Shown: positions 1 through 11,500 of the stretch, piece by piece
How the letters are laid out: the number at the start of each line of letters is the position of its first letter
Numbering within the stretch: the stretch's first letter is position 1
Source: Sialis fuliginosa
Lineage: Eukaryota; Arthropoda; Insecta; Megaloptera; Sialidae
NCBI GenBank assembly: GCA_961205875.1
Contig: OY540810.1
Span: 12,586,001-12,650,000, forward strand
Reading direction: 5' to 3'
Length of the DNA: 64,000 nucleotides
Program-made: the position numbers and the translations under genes
The notes under the pieces: model-generated
Databases searched by the model: none
Told to the model about the DNA's origin: nothing
The model's input: only the letters and a program-made list of their open reading frames with translations

Positions 1-172
1 TAGTGCGCTTATAACTCGAGAACCACTTAAATAGAAATAATTTGAACTAAATTATATACGGTAAAATATTATCAATAAAGCACGTCAGAGCGAGTAGCTG
101 TAGTCCACGCGAGCGAAGCCGCCCGGACACAACTAATATTTATATATAATACAATACACTTTTTAATTTTAG

Positions 173-3100
173 AATAACCAAACCAACAGTAAGAAAAAGA
201 AAACGACTGCAGCTGAACGAGTCGAACTAGCTCGTAAAGAAGAAGATCGTTTAAGAGAAATCGAAGACAGATTAGCCGATACGGCTACGATACCAACAAG
301 CGCTGATGAGTTTGATAGATTGGTTCTTTCAAAACCAAACAGTTCATTCGTCTGGGTTAATTACATGGTGTATCACTTACAAGCTACAGAGATAGACAAA
401 GCCCGTGCTGTTGCAAGAAAAGCATTAAGTACGATTTCGTTTAGAGAAGAACAAGAAAAATTAAACGTATGGGTTGCGTTGTTGAATCTTGAGAATAATT
501 ACGGGACAAATGTAAGTATTTACTATCACACACACACCGCACACACCTTACATATCAAAGTCATTCGATGTTAACCGCACTCTTTAATAGGGTATTTGAA
601 TCTGTTTTTAAGGTTCGGTAGAAAATTAGGAACCCTTATAGTTTCGCTCTATCCGTCTGTCTATATAAATTTTATACTGATTAAGATGAAATTTAATATA
701 CGGAACCCAAAAACAGAAATAATAAGATTTTCGAAACAAAAATGTTTTTGGACCCCCTTTCCATAGACTGAAAAGTATATTAACAAAAATTCACTTAATC
801 CATTAAGTAAAGTGTCTTTAGACAGGTCTCCTAAAATGCAACAAAAAATGTTATATGACCTTTTGATTTTAACCTTTTAGTCACGATATATTTGCTTTTT
901 AATGTCATTATCAGCGTGTCTCTCCTCCCTCAAATTTCTAAACTATCAATTCAAAAAAACTGAATAAATTAAAAATGTAGCTTTTAATTAGCACTTTCAA
1001 TGAAAATTATAACGAACACTCAAAATTTTTTATAACTTTTTATAAATCGTAGTGAGAATGACTACGGAACCCTATCAATCATTTTATTTCCTAAATAATG
1101 CTAAAATGCTGAAAATAGTATTTTTAATTTTCAGGAATCATTTACATCCGTTCTAGAAGAAGCTGCTCAAATGAATGACGCACTTGCGATTAGAACTCGA
1201 GCCATGGGTATTTTAGCCGACAGTGGAAAACAATCCGAGCTACAAGAATTAATTAAAACTGTTTTACGAAAACACAAACATATGCCGGAAGCTTGGCTTC
1301 AAACTGGCGCGGCTTATTTCCGAGCTGGTATGGTTCAATCAGCTCGATCTGTCTTGCAGAGGGCTTTAACTAGTCTTGATAAGAGACATCGTAAGTTGAT
1401 TTTAAACTTTTAAACCCACATTGTAAATTTTATTGATAACTCGTAATTTTTCTAGATATTGATTTGATTGTTAAGTTTGCATTCCTTGAATCGAAGAATG
1501 GAGATTCGGAACGAGCTGAAGCATTATTTGAACAAATTCTTGCTTTGTATCCAAGGCGTATAGATATTTGGTCAGTTTATGTAGATTTGTTGATTGGAAC
1601 CGATAGAATTGACATCGCAAGGTTTGTTAATTTATTATTATTTATATTTTTCTATTACAGTTCAAGTCTACTCCCTAAGCGTAATAATGTGTAAAATTTA
1701 CCTGTCAAAACTTGTGATTTTCCTTTGGTTTCTTTTTCCACTAATAATGACTAATAGATGCTAGTTTGAGGTTATGTTTAACTTTGCAACAATGATTGTA
1801 ACTGTGAGAAAAATTTAAATCATTTTAAATGAAAATATCATATTTGTACTATTAATATACACGAAAAATAGTGAAACTTCAAGCAATTATTATTTGGTGT
1901 GAAGAGTTTTTGAAGTTTTAGATGGGCATTTTAACAATTGACTGGTGACTGTGTTCGATATGACGCATCCTTTGTGGACCCGTTTACACCGTATTTTTGT
2001 AGTGTAAAGTGTAATCATAGTGTAAGGGACCATCCATAAATTAAGTCACGCAAATTTCATGGTTTTTTTACCCCCTCTCGGACTCGTCACAAGTTGTCAC
2101 ATTTGTGTGACCCCCTTTCCACTGTTGTGACTTTGAAACAATAATTAGGTACTCAAAATCAACAAAAAAAAACTAAAGAATTTTTTTTCATTGCTGTTTA
2201 TATTATTTTTATTTATATGAAATTTTTCATGAACATTTGAAATTTTCCCAATAATTCTTTACAGGTCTCACATTTTTGCTCTTAGAATTCATATAAAATT
2301 CATTGTTTTGATTTTTAGATGTGACATCACGAAGTTTGTGACTCCTACCCCCTTTGTCACACCACGTCACACTTTGCTGACCCTCCACCCTCCCCCTTAT
2401 CGTCTGATGTAATTTATGGATGACCCCTAATTGTAAATTCGGTGTATACTCAGTGTGTACATGATATTTTTATAGTGTATTATTTAGATTACACCAACTT
2501 TACACTTTGGTTAGACAGTGAATTTCAGACAAATTTACACCTCAATACAATACACAAGGTTTTTAAATTATACAGGTTGTCTTAAAAATAACTCTTCGGG
2601 CGAGGCAAATGAGCGGGAGGAGAATGCGTGTGATGTCGCTGGCCGTCTTGTCAAATTGAAAATTTTAATTAATAGTTAGTAATTGGTTAATAATTAGTAG
2701 TTTCGGTTAATACGGAGAACATGGGTGACCGCTGTCAGATTTTTCAATAATCATGTATATAGTTATTCAGAATAGAGTGGATGCTCTAACAATATACATC
2801 TTAACTGTCCTTGGTTAAGGAAATTTATTAGGGCAAAATCAAATTAGTTTTGGGTTGGTTAGTTCTCGTTAGGTAGAAACGGGGATTCAATCTCCACCGC
2901 AACAAACTGTTTTTAAATAATTCTATCAAATAAAATAAACATAAAAATGTTCTAGTCACGCATGCGCATCAACTCTATTTTGAATAACTATATACGTGAT
3001 TTTTTACAATTCTGACACAAAAAACTTCTAATAAAGGTTGTCATGTCCCAAATGATACGTTTAGGTTAGGTTATACTGTATTTTAATGGTTGAATCTGTT

Positions 3101-3262
3101 TTTAGAAAAGTGTTAGAGAGATCTACCACGTTGAAGTTACCTGCACGTAAAATGAAAACAATGTTCAAGAAGTTCTTGGAATTTGAGCAGAAATATGGTG
3201 ATACAGAGGCGGTGGAAAGAGTCAGGAAGTTGGCGACAGATTATGTAGAAAGTTCTGCTTAG
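173..3262 (+). CDS. Rrp5: Rrp5/PDCD11, last four exons (5' part outside window)
   Basis: Rrp5 is a large nucleolar factor needed for both 18S and 5.8S/25S-28S rRNA processing; its C-terminal HAT/TPR-like helical repeats serve the small-subunit branch. Four exons join in one open frame: 173-511, 1135-1390, 1456-1621 and 3106-3262, giving 305 residues plus a TAG stop. Every junction has AG/GT borders and matching phases (0, 1, 2). Recognisable family stretches include [53 protein letters not shown] and a final [15 protein letters not shown]. The family protein is about 1,800 residues, so only the C-terminal sixth is here. The upstream S1-domain exons must lie before position 1. The third intron (1622-3105) uses a weak GTTTGT donor and holds two transposon-like palindromes. 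The first has a dispersed repeat. Confidence 0.95.
600..1075. repeat. Dispersed repeat in Rrp5 intron (copy A)
   Basis: This AT-rich repeat fills most of the 623-bp first intron seen here. It runs from near GGTTCGGTAGAAAATTAGG to GAATGACTACGGAACCC. The same sequence in the opposite orientation begins at about 63740 at the right edge of the window (for example CACGATATATTTGC near 883 and its complement near 63960). No coding frame was seen. Confidence 0.6.
2026..2427. mobile_element. Miniature DNA transposon with GGG(A/G)CCATCCATAAATTA ends
   Basis: The element starts GGGACCATCCATAAATTAAG and ends with the near-complement AATTTATGGATGACCCC. TAA flanks both sides (2023-2025 and 2428-2430), a plausible 3-bp target duplication. 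The inner part carries further complementary GTGACNNCACGAAG-type blocks, so the copy is a foldback. A second partial copy starts near 47988. No protein is encoded. Confidence 0.65.
2731..3018. mobile_element. Miniature element with about 55-bp inverted ends
   Basis: The left arm (2733-2786) and right arm (2962-3016) are imperfect complements around the core ATAGTTATTCAGAATAGAGT. The centre has no open frame. It lies in the last Rrp5 intron, about 90 bp upstream of the final exon. Confidence 0.55.
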
Positions 3263-3279
3263 TAAATGTTCATGTATTG

Positions 3280-3285
3280 AATAAA
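3280..3285 (+). promoter_or_regulatory. AATAAA polyadenylation signal of Rrp5
   Basis: A canonical AATAAA lies 18 bases after the Rrp5 stop codon, followed by an AT-rich tract. The 3' UTR is therefore very short. Confidence 0.6.
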
Positions 3286-3710
3286 TATTTTATTTAATAT
3301 CATTTTTTTAAATTTATTCATGTATTTGAAACTACCTAACACCATTTTTAGGTTTAAGATATTCCAGTTTTACTATAACCGATGTAATAAAACCGGGTGT
3401 AAATGTTAAAAGAACCGCTACTCTAAAGGGTAACAAGGGCCCTGCAAATTTTCAAATAAAATGCTATTGAAAAAATATTCTTTGGGCGCTACAATGTAAT
3501 ACTATTAGAAGGAAACTCGATATTAAACTTTTCTTTTTATAAAATGCTTCCATTAATTGACAACCATGAACCCGTGACGGAAAACTGTAGCCCTAAATTT
3601 ACATTTTTTTATTATTCATCAGACGAAATTTAAAACGTCAGTTTAATTTTATAATTATGAAGAAAACCCGATAATGAATGAAAAAAATTAAAAGGTAGTT
3701 AGTTATTTAA

Positions 3711-3776
3711 CCTCTTGACCACACGGGTGCGTCATGGGTTTGCCGTGCACTGTACACGTGCGGTGTGGTCAAGGGG
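3711..3776. mobile_element. 66-bp piggyBac-like micro-MITE with TTAA duplication
   Basis: CCTCTTGACCACAC at the left and GTGTGGTCAAGGGG at the right are inverted repeats. The unit is flanked exactly by TTAA at 3707-3710 and 3777-3780. TTAA duplication and C-rich termini are the signature of piggyBac-type elements. At 66 bp it is almost nothing but ends. Confidence 0.6.
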
Positions 3777-4115
3777 TTAAAAATGATACTTAAAAAAAAT
3801 CGTAATTAACGTTGTAAAATTATGAATAAAAACAAATATAACATTATATTTATTTCTATTGGGTACATTATATTTTCAACAACAAATCATTTATACAATT
3901 ATTTCCTAGAAGTTTCTGAAGTATATTTTTTTAGTGTTTAGAATGGTGTTTAGACACATACATCGTCATAGTTAAAATTAAAATGAAGAATTGATCATTG
4001 CAGATAGAATTTTACCCCATGTAACTCCATGACCAATGCGCTAGTACGTGAGTGTAATGTGTGGAAATACTATATAAATATTCTATCTCTTTGATGTGCT
4101 GAATTCAAACTGTTC

Positions 4116-6586
4116 TCATTTGAAAGGTGGTTCACTGGTATGTTTCATCTGATGTATTTTTAAATCAGCCTTTCTACATGTTCTATATTCACATTGTTCA
4201 CATTTTAAAGGTCGATCGCCAGTATGTTTTAACTGATGTTTTTTTAAAACACCCTTTCTAGCTGTGCTATATTCACATTGATTACATTTGTAAGGTAGTT
4301 GACCGGTATGTTTTAACTTATGCATTTTTAAATCACCCTTTCTACCTGTGCTATATTCACATTGATCACATTCGAAAGGTAGTTCATCGTTATGTTTTAA
4401 CAGATGACTTTTTAAAAGATCCTTTCTATATGTGCTATATTCACACTGTTCACATTTGAAAGGTAGTTCACCGGTATGTTTTAACTGGTGTAATTTTAAA
4501 TTACTCTTTCTACATGTGCTGTATTCACACTGTTCACATTTGAAAGGTAGCTCACCGGTATGTTTTAACTGATGTAATTTTAAATTACTTTTTATACCAG
4601 TGCTGTATTCACATTGTTCACATTTGAAAGGTCGTTCACCAGTATGTTTTAACTGGTGTCTTTTTAAATCATCCTTTCTACATGTGCTGTATTCACAATG
4701 ATCACATTTGAAAGGTAGTTTACCAGTATGTTTTAACTGGTGTCTTCCTAAAAGACTGTTACTGTTTGTGCTATAGTCACATGTGTCTTCATCATCAATG
4801 AGATTTTCATTTTTAATATAGACTGTTTCCTATAATATAAATGTGCGTTACTTATATATTTGATTATCTAATATCTAAATGCCCTCACTGATTGATAATA
4901 ATACTCAGGATATGGACCATTTATCGTAAAACCTGAAAATTTGGAATATATATTCTATGAGTTTTGAAAGTCAGTGAGCCTTTTTGAAAAAGTTTATAAA
5001 TTAGGTAAACTGAAAACACATAGGTATAACCTCTTCTAGTGTATTTTGAGTATTATCTCTATCTTAACTTTTGTTAACCAAATATTACTCATTAGATTTG
5101 CATTTTAAGTTTATTTGGTATTTGTATGGAATTCATTTTTTGAGCTTAAAGGACCCCTCACTAATCTTATGGAAATTGGGTTTCAGCGAAATGGTCTGAA
5201 TTTTTTATATGTTATAGACTTGATCATCCCGATCGAAAGTCCTAACGGACTTTCTACCATTGGGGCACAACCCTCAAGGTCATTTTTATTGTGAAGCGAA
5301 CCCCAGATTCGGATTCAGCGACCCCAAAAATTCCCAGTGTCATATTTTTCTAACAGATTTTTTGCAATTTGACCTTGACATGACCTTGATGTTACCTTGA
5401 AATCACCTCTAGGTGACCTTGTATGGTGGAGCGAACGTTAGATTCGAATTCGGCGATCCCACAAGCCCATTTATTCCCAGTGTCATATTTTTCTAACAGC
5501 ATTTTTGCAATTTGATCTTGAAATTACCTCTGGGTGACTTTTTATCGTCAAGTGAAGCCCAGATTCGGGTTCGCCGAACCCAAAAACACATATATCCCGA
5601 GTGTCAGATTTTTCTAACGGCTTTTTTGCAATTTGACTCTACGTTACTCATGATAGAACTATGAAGGTACCGTGCCCTCTAGCGGCAAAAATATGCAATA
5701 TGAAGGGTTGTGCCCATTGGAACTTTCGACCGGGATGATCAGGGCTATAACATATAAAAAAATTCAGACCATTTCGCTGAAACCCAATTTCCATAAGATT
5801 AGTGAGGGGTCCTTTACATCATCTCTTACTGTTTTAATTCCATTAATTTGATATTCTTTTGTATTTTCACGGTTACATTCATGTTGTTGCTTTTCGGTAA
5901 CTGTTGTTTCTTCTTGATATTGACTGTGTATTTGTCTGGTTGTGTCTTCATCGTCAGTGAAATTTTCATTTTTAATATACACTGTTTCCTACAAAATAAA
6001 AAAATGTATATTTTTTTATATATTTGATAATATACAAAATGAAATCATAAATGGTTTATATTGAATCATCAGTGCACAATATTAAATACTACTTTTTTTG
6101 TTTTGACAATCAACTAAGAATGATCATACTGTATGTATTGCTATGTATCCACGGGGGTGTGTGTATCATGATCACAAAAAAATTTTTTTTTTTTTTCAAA
6201 ACATTAATGCTGACCAGTGGTAATAAATGGATAATAATGTTAATGCTATGCATTATGAGATATACTTGTCATCACTGGTTTTAGATTGCTGATTTCTACA
6301 TAACGCGCATTATTAACGCCCATTCATTAGAACTGTCAATGGGCTGTGATTTATATTTAATACCCCGCAGATAGCGTTAGCTTAGCTTTGGTTTTAGAGA
6401 AAATTCTTTAAAATACCTGACATAATAAGATTTTATGTACATACACTTGTTAAAATAACCTGAAAGTATGCGCAAAAAATTATAATATATGTGACAATAT
6501 TTCTTACATACCTGTTTTATTTTTGCAAAATTATCTTCAATTAAATCACTTTCGTCAATTTCTTCCTTTATTTGAATCATTTCCAT
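4116..6586 (-). CDS. C2H2 zinc-finger protein, tandem copy 1 (7 fingers)
   Basis: Three exons join in phase 0: 6586-6512, 5988-5830 and 4829-4116, giving about 315 residues. Exon 1 encodes an acidic start (MEMIQIKEEIDESDLIED). Exon 2 encodes ETVYIKNENFTDDEDT and a Gln/Glu-rich linker. Exon 3 begins again with ETVYIKNEN, carries a half-finger with only one Cys, and then seven C-x2-C-x12-H-x3-H fingers joined by HTGELPF-type linkers. The eighth linker ends at a TGA where the neighbour has a Cys codon, so the protein stops at PPFK. The likely role is nuclear DNA binding; the target is unknown. Relative to its neighbour the first ATG is changed (CCT TGT GAT), so translation probably begins at the in-frame ATG used here. 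Fingers carry Tyr at the second position after the Cys pair, a non-classical subtype. Confidence 0.85.
5149..5814. mobile_element. Foldback element in intron 2 of zinc-finger copy 1
   Basis: Arms of about 110 bp (from GGACCCCTCACTAATCTTAT at 5150 and its complement ending near 5813) enclose a tandem-repeat core. Zinc-finger copy 2 keeps the uninterrupted intron sequence (TTTAAATTTAC near 10757-10767) exactly where this element sits, so it inserted after the gene duplication. No target duplication is obvious. Confidence 0.7.
5285..5640. repeat. Three imperfect tandem units inside the foldback
   Basis: Units of about 110-150 bp each carry an AGATTCGRRTTCRGCGA block, then CCCAGTGTCATATTTTTCTA, TTTTTTGCAATTTGA and one or more short runs of TGACCTTG type. 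They are non-coding. Confidence 0.6.
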
Positions 6587-7409
6587 ATCACAAGGAATTA
6601 ATCAACATTTATATATCTGTCATACAAACACACATTTGTATCTGCCAACTGAAAGTCTAATTTTAAAGGCTGCTTCACACGTACATTGTCTCTGAACACC
6701 ATAGTTTATACCGTTTATACACACATTATACGTCATATTTATTATTCTGTGTACATGCGTAAATTTAAATTTAAAAAAATGGTTATGACTGTGTCAGGTT
6801 ACACCGTCGAAGGATTGACGTGAATATGTGGAATTAGGATTAAATAAAACTCACACTCATGGATTGATACATCTTTTTTACACAGAAACGTTTGAATATT
6901 TGTAAAATGGACCCAAAATGTTACCGTAAAGTTAGTCTAAATAAAGAAATGTTTAACTAGTTTAGTATAGTTATTTCTTATGATTTGTGGGTTAATAATA
7001 ACAATATTAAAAACAATTAATTAATATTTACAAGCAAAATCGAGAAAATACAAAATTTACTTTTTATTTTTTATTTAACTTAAAAAATTAAATCGGAAAA
7101 TTAAAAACGTTAGGTCGTAGAAAATATATTCTAATATACTGTTATTTTTTTTCAATTCAATAAATTAATATTTACAAGCGTAATCGTGGACATACAATAT
7201 ATATATATATATATTTTTTTTTATAAAATGAAGTTTTTAACTCATTAAAACTGATTACATGTTTTTATTTTTATTTGTACATCATAGATCTAATCGAGAT
7301 CTATAATTTAAGACCAAAACCCGCGTAGTAACTGTCCTGAGTGTCTAAATATACTGATTTTAAATTTACGCTAGCGCGCAAACTGATCTCTGCGCATTAT
7401 ATTATATTA

Positions 7410-7985
7410 TACAGGATGATTCAGCACTGTCGTGCCAAACTAAAACGGTAAATTAAGAAATATATTTTAAGCAAAAAACATTATATGAACATGTGTCCGG
7501 AAATTCTTCGTGAGGGAGCTACAGACCTTCGAAGATTTAACCCAAAATTAGTTTTTATTTAATATCTTGAGAACCCATAGTGATAAATTTATGAAATTTG
7601 GTACAGGGTTTAGTATTAATAAGTGTTATCGATTTCCAATATTAACCAATTATAATTTAGACCAGGGCTGTATGGGGCCAGTAGGCCCATCGATTTTTAT
7701 CTAGTATTTTTTTGTTCTTTAATTTTTTCCTGAGTTAAACATTTGAATAAGACTCTATGACAGAAAATACACAAAAATATACATAGCTCATTTATCTTAG
7801 GATGAACCGTTTACGAGAAATATCGATGCAAAAGAAAGCATGCAGAATTTAACTTAATGCAGATACTTGAAATTACAAAAAATAAATTTATATTCTTGTT
7901 CTATAATAAAAATTAGACAAAATTTTTTTATACATATACCTCCAAAAATTCCCCCTTATCAACAAATAGCCATTTTAAGTATCGC
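7410..7985 (+). mobile_element. Half copy of the CACTGTCGTGCC foldback family
   Basis: It begins TACAGGATGATTCAGCACTG and shares long stretches with the palindrome at 23409-24231 (CGGAAATTCTTCGTGAG, TAATAAGTGTTATCGATTTCC, GTATGGGGCC). Only one arm is present. Confidence 0.6.
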
Positions 7986-7989
7986 TTTT

Positions 7990-8220
7990 TAGTTATGTTA
8001 TTAAAGTACTTGCAACAGTAATAGAACTGACAATAGGTCTAAGAGGACGCTTATTTTTCAACCCTTTTGCAATTCCTTAGGGGTTGAATTTTTGAGATAC
8101 GAAGTAGCCTATGTCCGTCGGGATGCAAGCTATCTCACTGCCAAATTTCATCAAGATCGGTAAAGTGGTTTAGCCGTAAACAGGTAACAAATAGACAGAC
8201 TGAGAGATACAATTTTATTT
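7990..8220 (+). repeat. LINE-type 3' tail fragment
   Basis: The text TTTTGAGATACGAAGTAGCC, then CAAATTTCATCAAGATCGG and GTTTAGCCGTAAACAGGTAA followed by ACAGACTGA, resembles the 3' UTR tails of insect LINEs that I know. No reverse-transcriptase frame remains. The family cannot be fixed by eye. Confidence 0.45.
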
Positions 8221-8515
8221 TTCTACAAATTTTACAACCTCAAGATAAAAAACTGTATGATATTGGCTCTGAATGGTTCTTAATTGACATATATAATTTA
8301 TCAAAAATTAAATTTAAAAAAACCTATTAATTACAAACCATAACTCTCGCTAACAAAGTGATTTCACTTTAGTTTGTACATATACAAGCATTTTAAGTAA
8401 TGCTCATATAGATATAAGTTGGTACAGGTATTTAATTAAATATATTTAATATTTATGAATATGACATATAGAGGTCCTGTAAATTTCCAGGTATGCATTT
8501 ACAAATTGTTACGTT

Positions 8516-11500
8516 TTACTTATTTTTTACATATATATGACGTATTTTGCACGAATATTTTACATAGGTAGGTTCACTGGTATGTTTTAACAGATGTATT
8601 TTAAAATTATCCATTCTACGTGTGCTGTATTCACACTGTTCACATTTGAAAGGAAGTTCACCGGTATGTTTTAACTGATGTAATTTTAAATCACCCTTTC
8701 TACATGTTCTGTATTCACAGTGTTCACATTTGAATGGTAGTTCACCGGTATGTTTTAACTTATGTTTATTTAAATCACCCTTTCTACATGTGCTGTATTC
8801 ACACTGTTCACACTTGAATGGTAGTTCACCGATATGCTTTAACTGATGTATTTTACAATTATCCTTTCTACCTGTACTGTATTCTCTCTGTCCAATTTTT
8901 AAAGGTATTTCACTGGTATGTTTTAACTGATGTAATTTTAAATCACCCTTTCTACATGTGCTGTATTCACACTGTTCACATTTGAAAGGTAGTTCACTGG
9001 TATGTTTTAACTGATGTGATTTCAAATCACCTTTTCTACATGTGCTGTATTCACACTGTTCACATTTGAAAGGTAGTTCACCAGTATGTCTTAATTTATG
9101 TTTATTTAAATCACCCTTTCTACATGTACTATATTCACACTGTTCACATTTAAAAGGCAGTTCACCGGTGTGTTTTAATTGATGTATTTTAAAATTATCC
9201 TTTCTACGTGTGCTAAATTCACACTGATCACATTTGAAAGGTAGTTCACCGGTATGCTTTAACTGATGTATTTTAAAATTATCTTTTCTATGTGTGCTGT
9301 ATTCACATTGTTCACATTTGAAAGGTGATTCACCGCTATGTTTTAACTGATGTAATTTTAAATCACCCTTTCTACATGTGCTGTATTCACACTGTTCACA
9401 TTTGAAAGGTAGTTCATCGGTATGTTTTAACATATGTGATTTTAAATCACCCTTTCTACATGTGCTATATTCACACTGTTCACATTTAAAGGGAAGTTCA
9501 CCGGTATGCTTTAATTGATGTATGTTAAAATGGTCTTTTCTACCTGTGCTGTACTCACACTGTTCACATTTGAAAGGTAGTTCACCGGTATGTTTTAACT
9601 GATGTATTTTAAAATTATCTTTTCTACGTGTGCTATATTCACACTGTTCACATTTGAAAGGTAGTTCATCAGTATGTTGTAACAGATGTATTTTAAAATT
9701 ATCCTTTCTATGTGTCCTGTATTCACAATGTTCACATTTGAAAGGTTGTTCACCGGTATGTTTTAACTGATGTAATTTTAAATTACTCTTTCTACCTGTG
9801 CTGTATTCACACTGTTCACATTTGAAAGGTAGTTTACCAGTATGTTTTAACTGGTGTCTTTCTAAAATACTGTTACTGTTTGTGCTATAGTCACATGTGT
9901 CTTCATCTGATAGAATTTCATTTTTTATATACACAGTTTCCTATAAAATAAATGTGTTTTACTTATATATTTGATTATCTAATGTGTGTATAAAATGTAT
10001 ATAGCCAAAGTGCCTCTTCTTACCCCATTTATAAACTTATTCCAAAAAGGGTCACTGACTTTCATTTTCAATACACATAGAATATATATTTCAAATTTTA
10101 AGGTTTTACAATAAATGGTCCAAATCCCGATTATTATCAATCAGTGAGGATTGATAATTTTTATCGTAAAACCTTAAAATTTGGAATAATATATTTTATG
10201 ACTATTGAAAATGAAAGACAGTGACCCTTTTTTAACCAAGTTTATAAATGGGGTAACAAGAGGCCCTAAACTAATAACACATACTGTATAAACTCTTGTA
10301 GTGTATTTTGGGTTTTATTAGATTTGTATTTTGAGATTTAGTAATCTCTGTATGGAATCATAGACATAGAGAATGGACTGAGCAATAGCCTCATAAAATT
10401 CATTACTTTCTAGAACAATGGTTTCTAAACTGGAAGTCACCCCCCCCCCCCCCCTAGTGAAACCCAGGGCGGAAATCAAGTGTCACTCCTCCTCCCACCG
10501 CCAAAAAACAGAAAAATATGTACGAGAAGCTTTGTGATAATTTTAGATTGAGACAAAAAAAAGGAGAGAGAGGAATAGCATAACTCAACCTGATTAGTTA
10601 TGTCGGGTGTAAAATGCCGAGTATAGTTAAACCGGAATAAAAGCGCTGTGTAAACGTACTCATTGTCACACTTTTCTGTCCGTATTTACATCACAGCTGG
10701 ATAGGGAACGCTCAGTCTATTCTCTATGTCTATGAATGGAATTCATTCTTTGAGTTTAAATTTACATTATATCTTACTGTTTTAATTCCATTTACTTGAT
10801 ATTCTTTTGTATTTTCACTGTTACATTCATGTTGCTGCTTTTCGGTAACTGTTATTTCTTCTTGATATTGACTTTGTATTTGTCTGGTTGTGTCTTCATC
10901 ATCAGTGAAATTTTCATTTTTAATATACACTGTTTCCTACAAAATAAAAAAATTGTATGTTTCTTATACAGTGTATTCCAAGTTGATTAGGACATAGGAA
11001 ATTTAACATGGAGGCAATTAGATGTGTTGTAGTAACCTTTGGTCAAATTTAACGATGTGTGATTGGTGCATTTTGAAATATCGCCACAAAATTTAATAAA
11101 ATAGTAATTAGTATTTTGTTTTCAAATTTATATCTGCCAAAAAATATTATTATAATTTTATCAATATACTTTAATTTCATCAATATATTTTATTCTTTAT
11201 TAAAGTTGAAAACAAAATACTGTTGATTAATTTAAAATTTATCAGTTAGTTTCGAGGCGGCATTTCAAAATGCACCAAACTAAATGGAAGTCTTGAGGCT
11301 TCCACGGTGATCTTGATATGGATTTAGAATTTGGATCTTGGCTTCTGGGTGTAAGCCACGTCGGTTTGGTCGTGTTATCGGCCAACGTTTCGTCACACAT
11401 TGTAGTGGACATCTTCTAAAAGTGCACTTTTAGAAGAGCCCTTAAGATACCCACTGCAATGTGTGATGAAACGTTGGCCGATAACACGACCAAACCAATG

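Larger units (their letters stand above)
3263..4115. other. Convergent intergenic region, Rrp5 to zinc-finger gene 1
   Basis: This interval separates two gene 3' ends. It holds the Rrp5 polyadenylation signal and the tiny TTAA-flanked element at 3711-3776. The rest is AT-rich sequence with no open frame or RNA gene that I can recognise. Confidence 0.6.
6587..8515. other. Intergenic region between the two zinc-finger genes
   Basis: It contains the upstream flank of copy 1, a TA microsatellite (about 7196-7214), a half copy of the TTCAGCACTGTCGTGCC palindrome family (7410-7985) and a LINE-type 3' tail (about 7990-8220). No further gene was found. The stretch just upstream of copy 1 resembles that upstream of copy 2 (AACATTTAT[AG]TATCTG), so part of the promoter was duplicated too. 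Confidence 0.55.

Noticed and set aside
1-172. Possible additional Rrp5 coding sequence upstream of 173
   Set aside because: The sequence has the TTTTAATTTTAG acceptor and repeat text shared with 53620-53650, so it is intron.
5764-5829. Extension of zinc-finger exon 2 past position 5830
   Set aside because: The GTAAGA donor at 5829 is conserved in both copies and the downstream codons differ because a foldback is inserted there.
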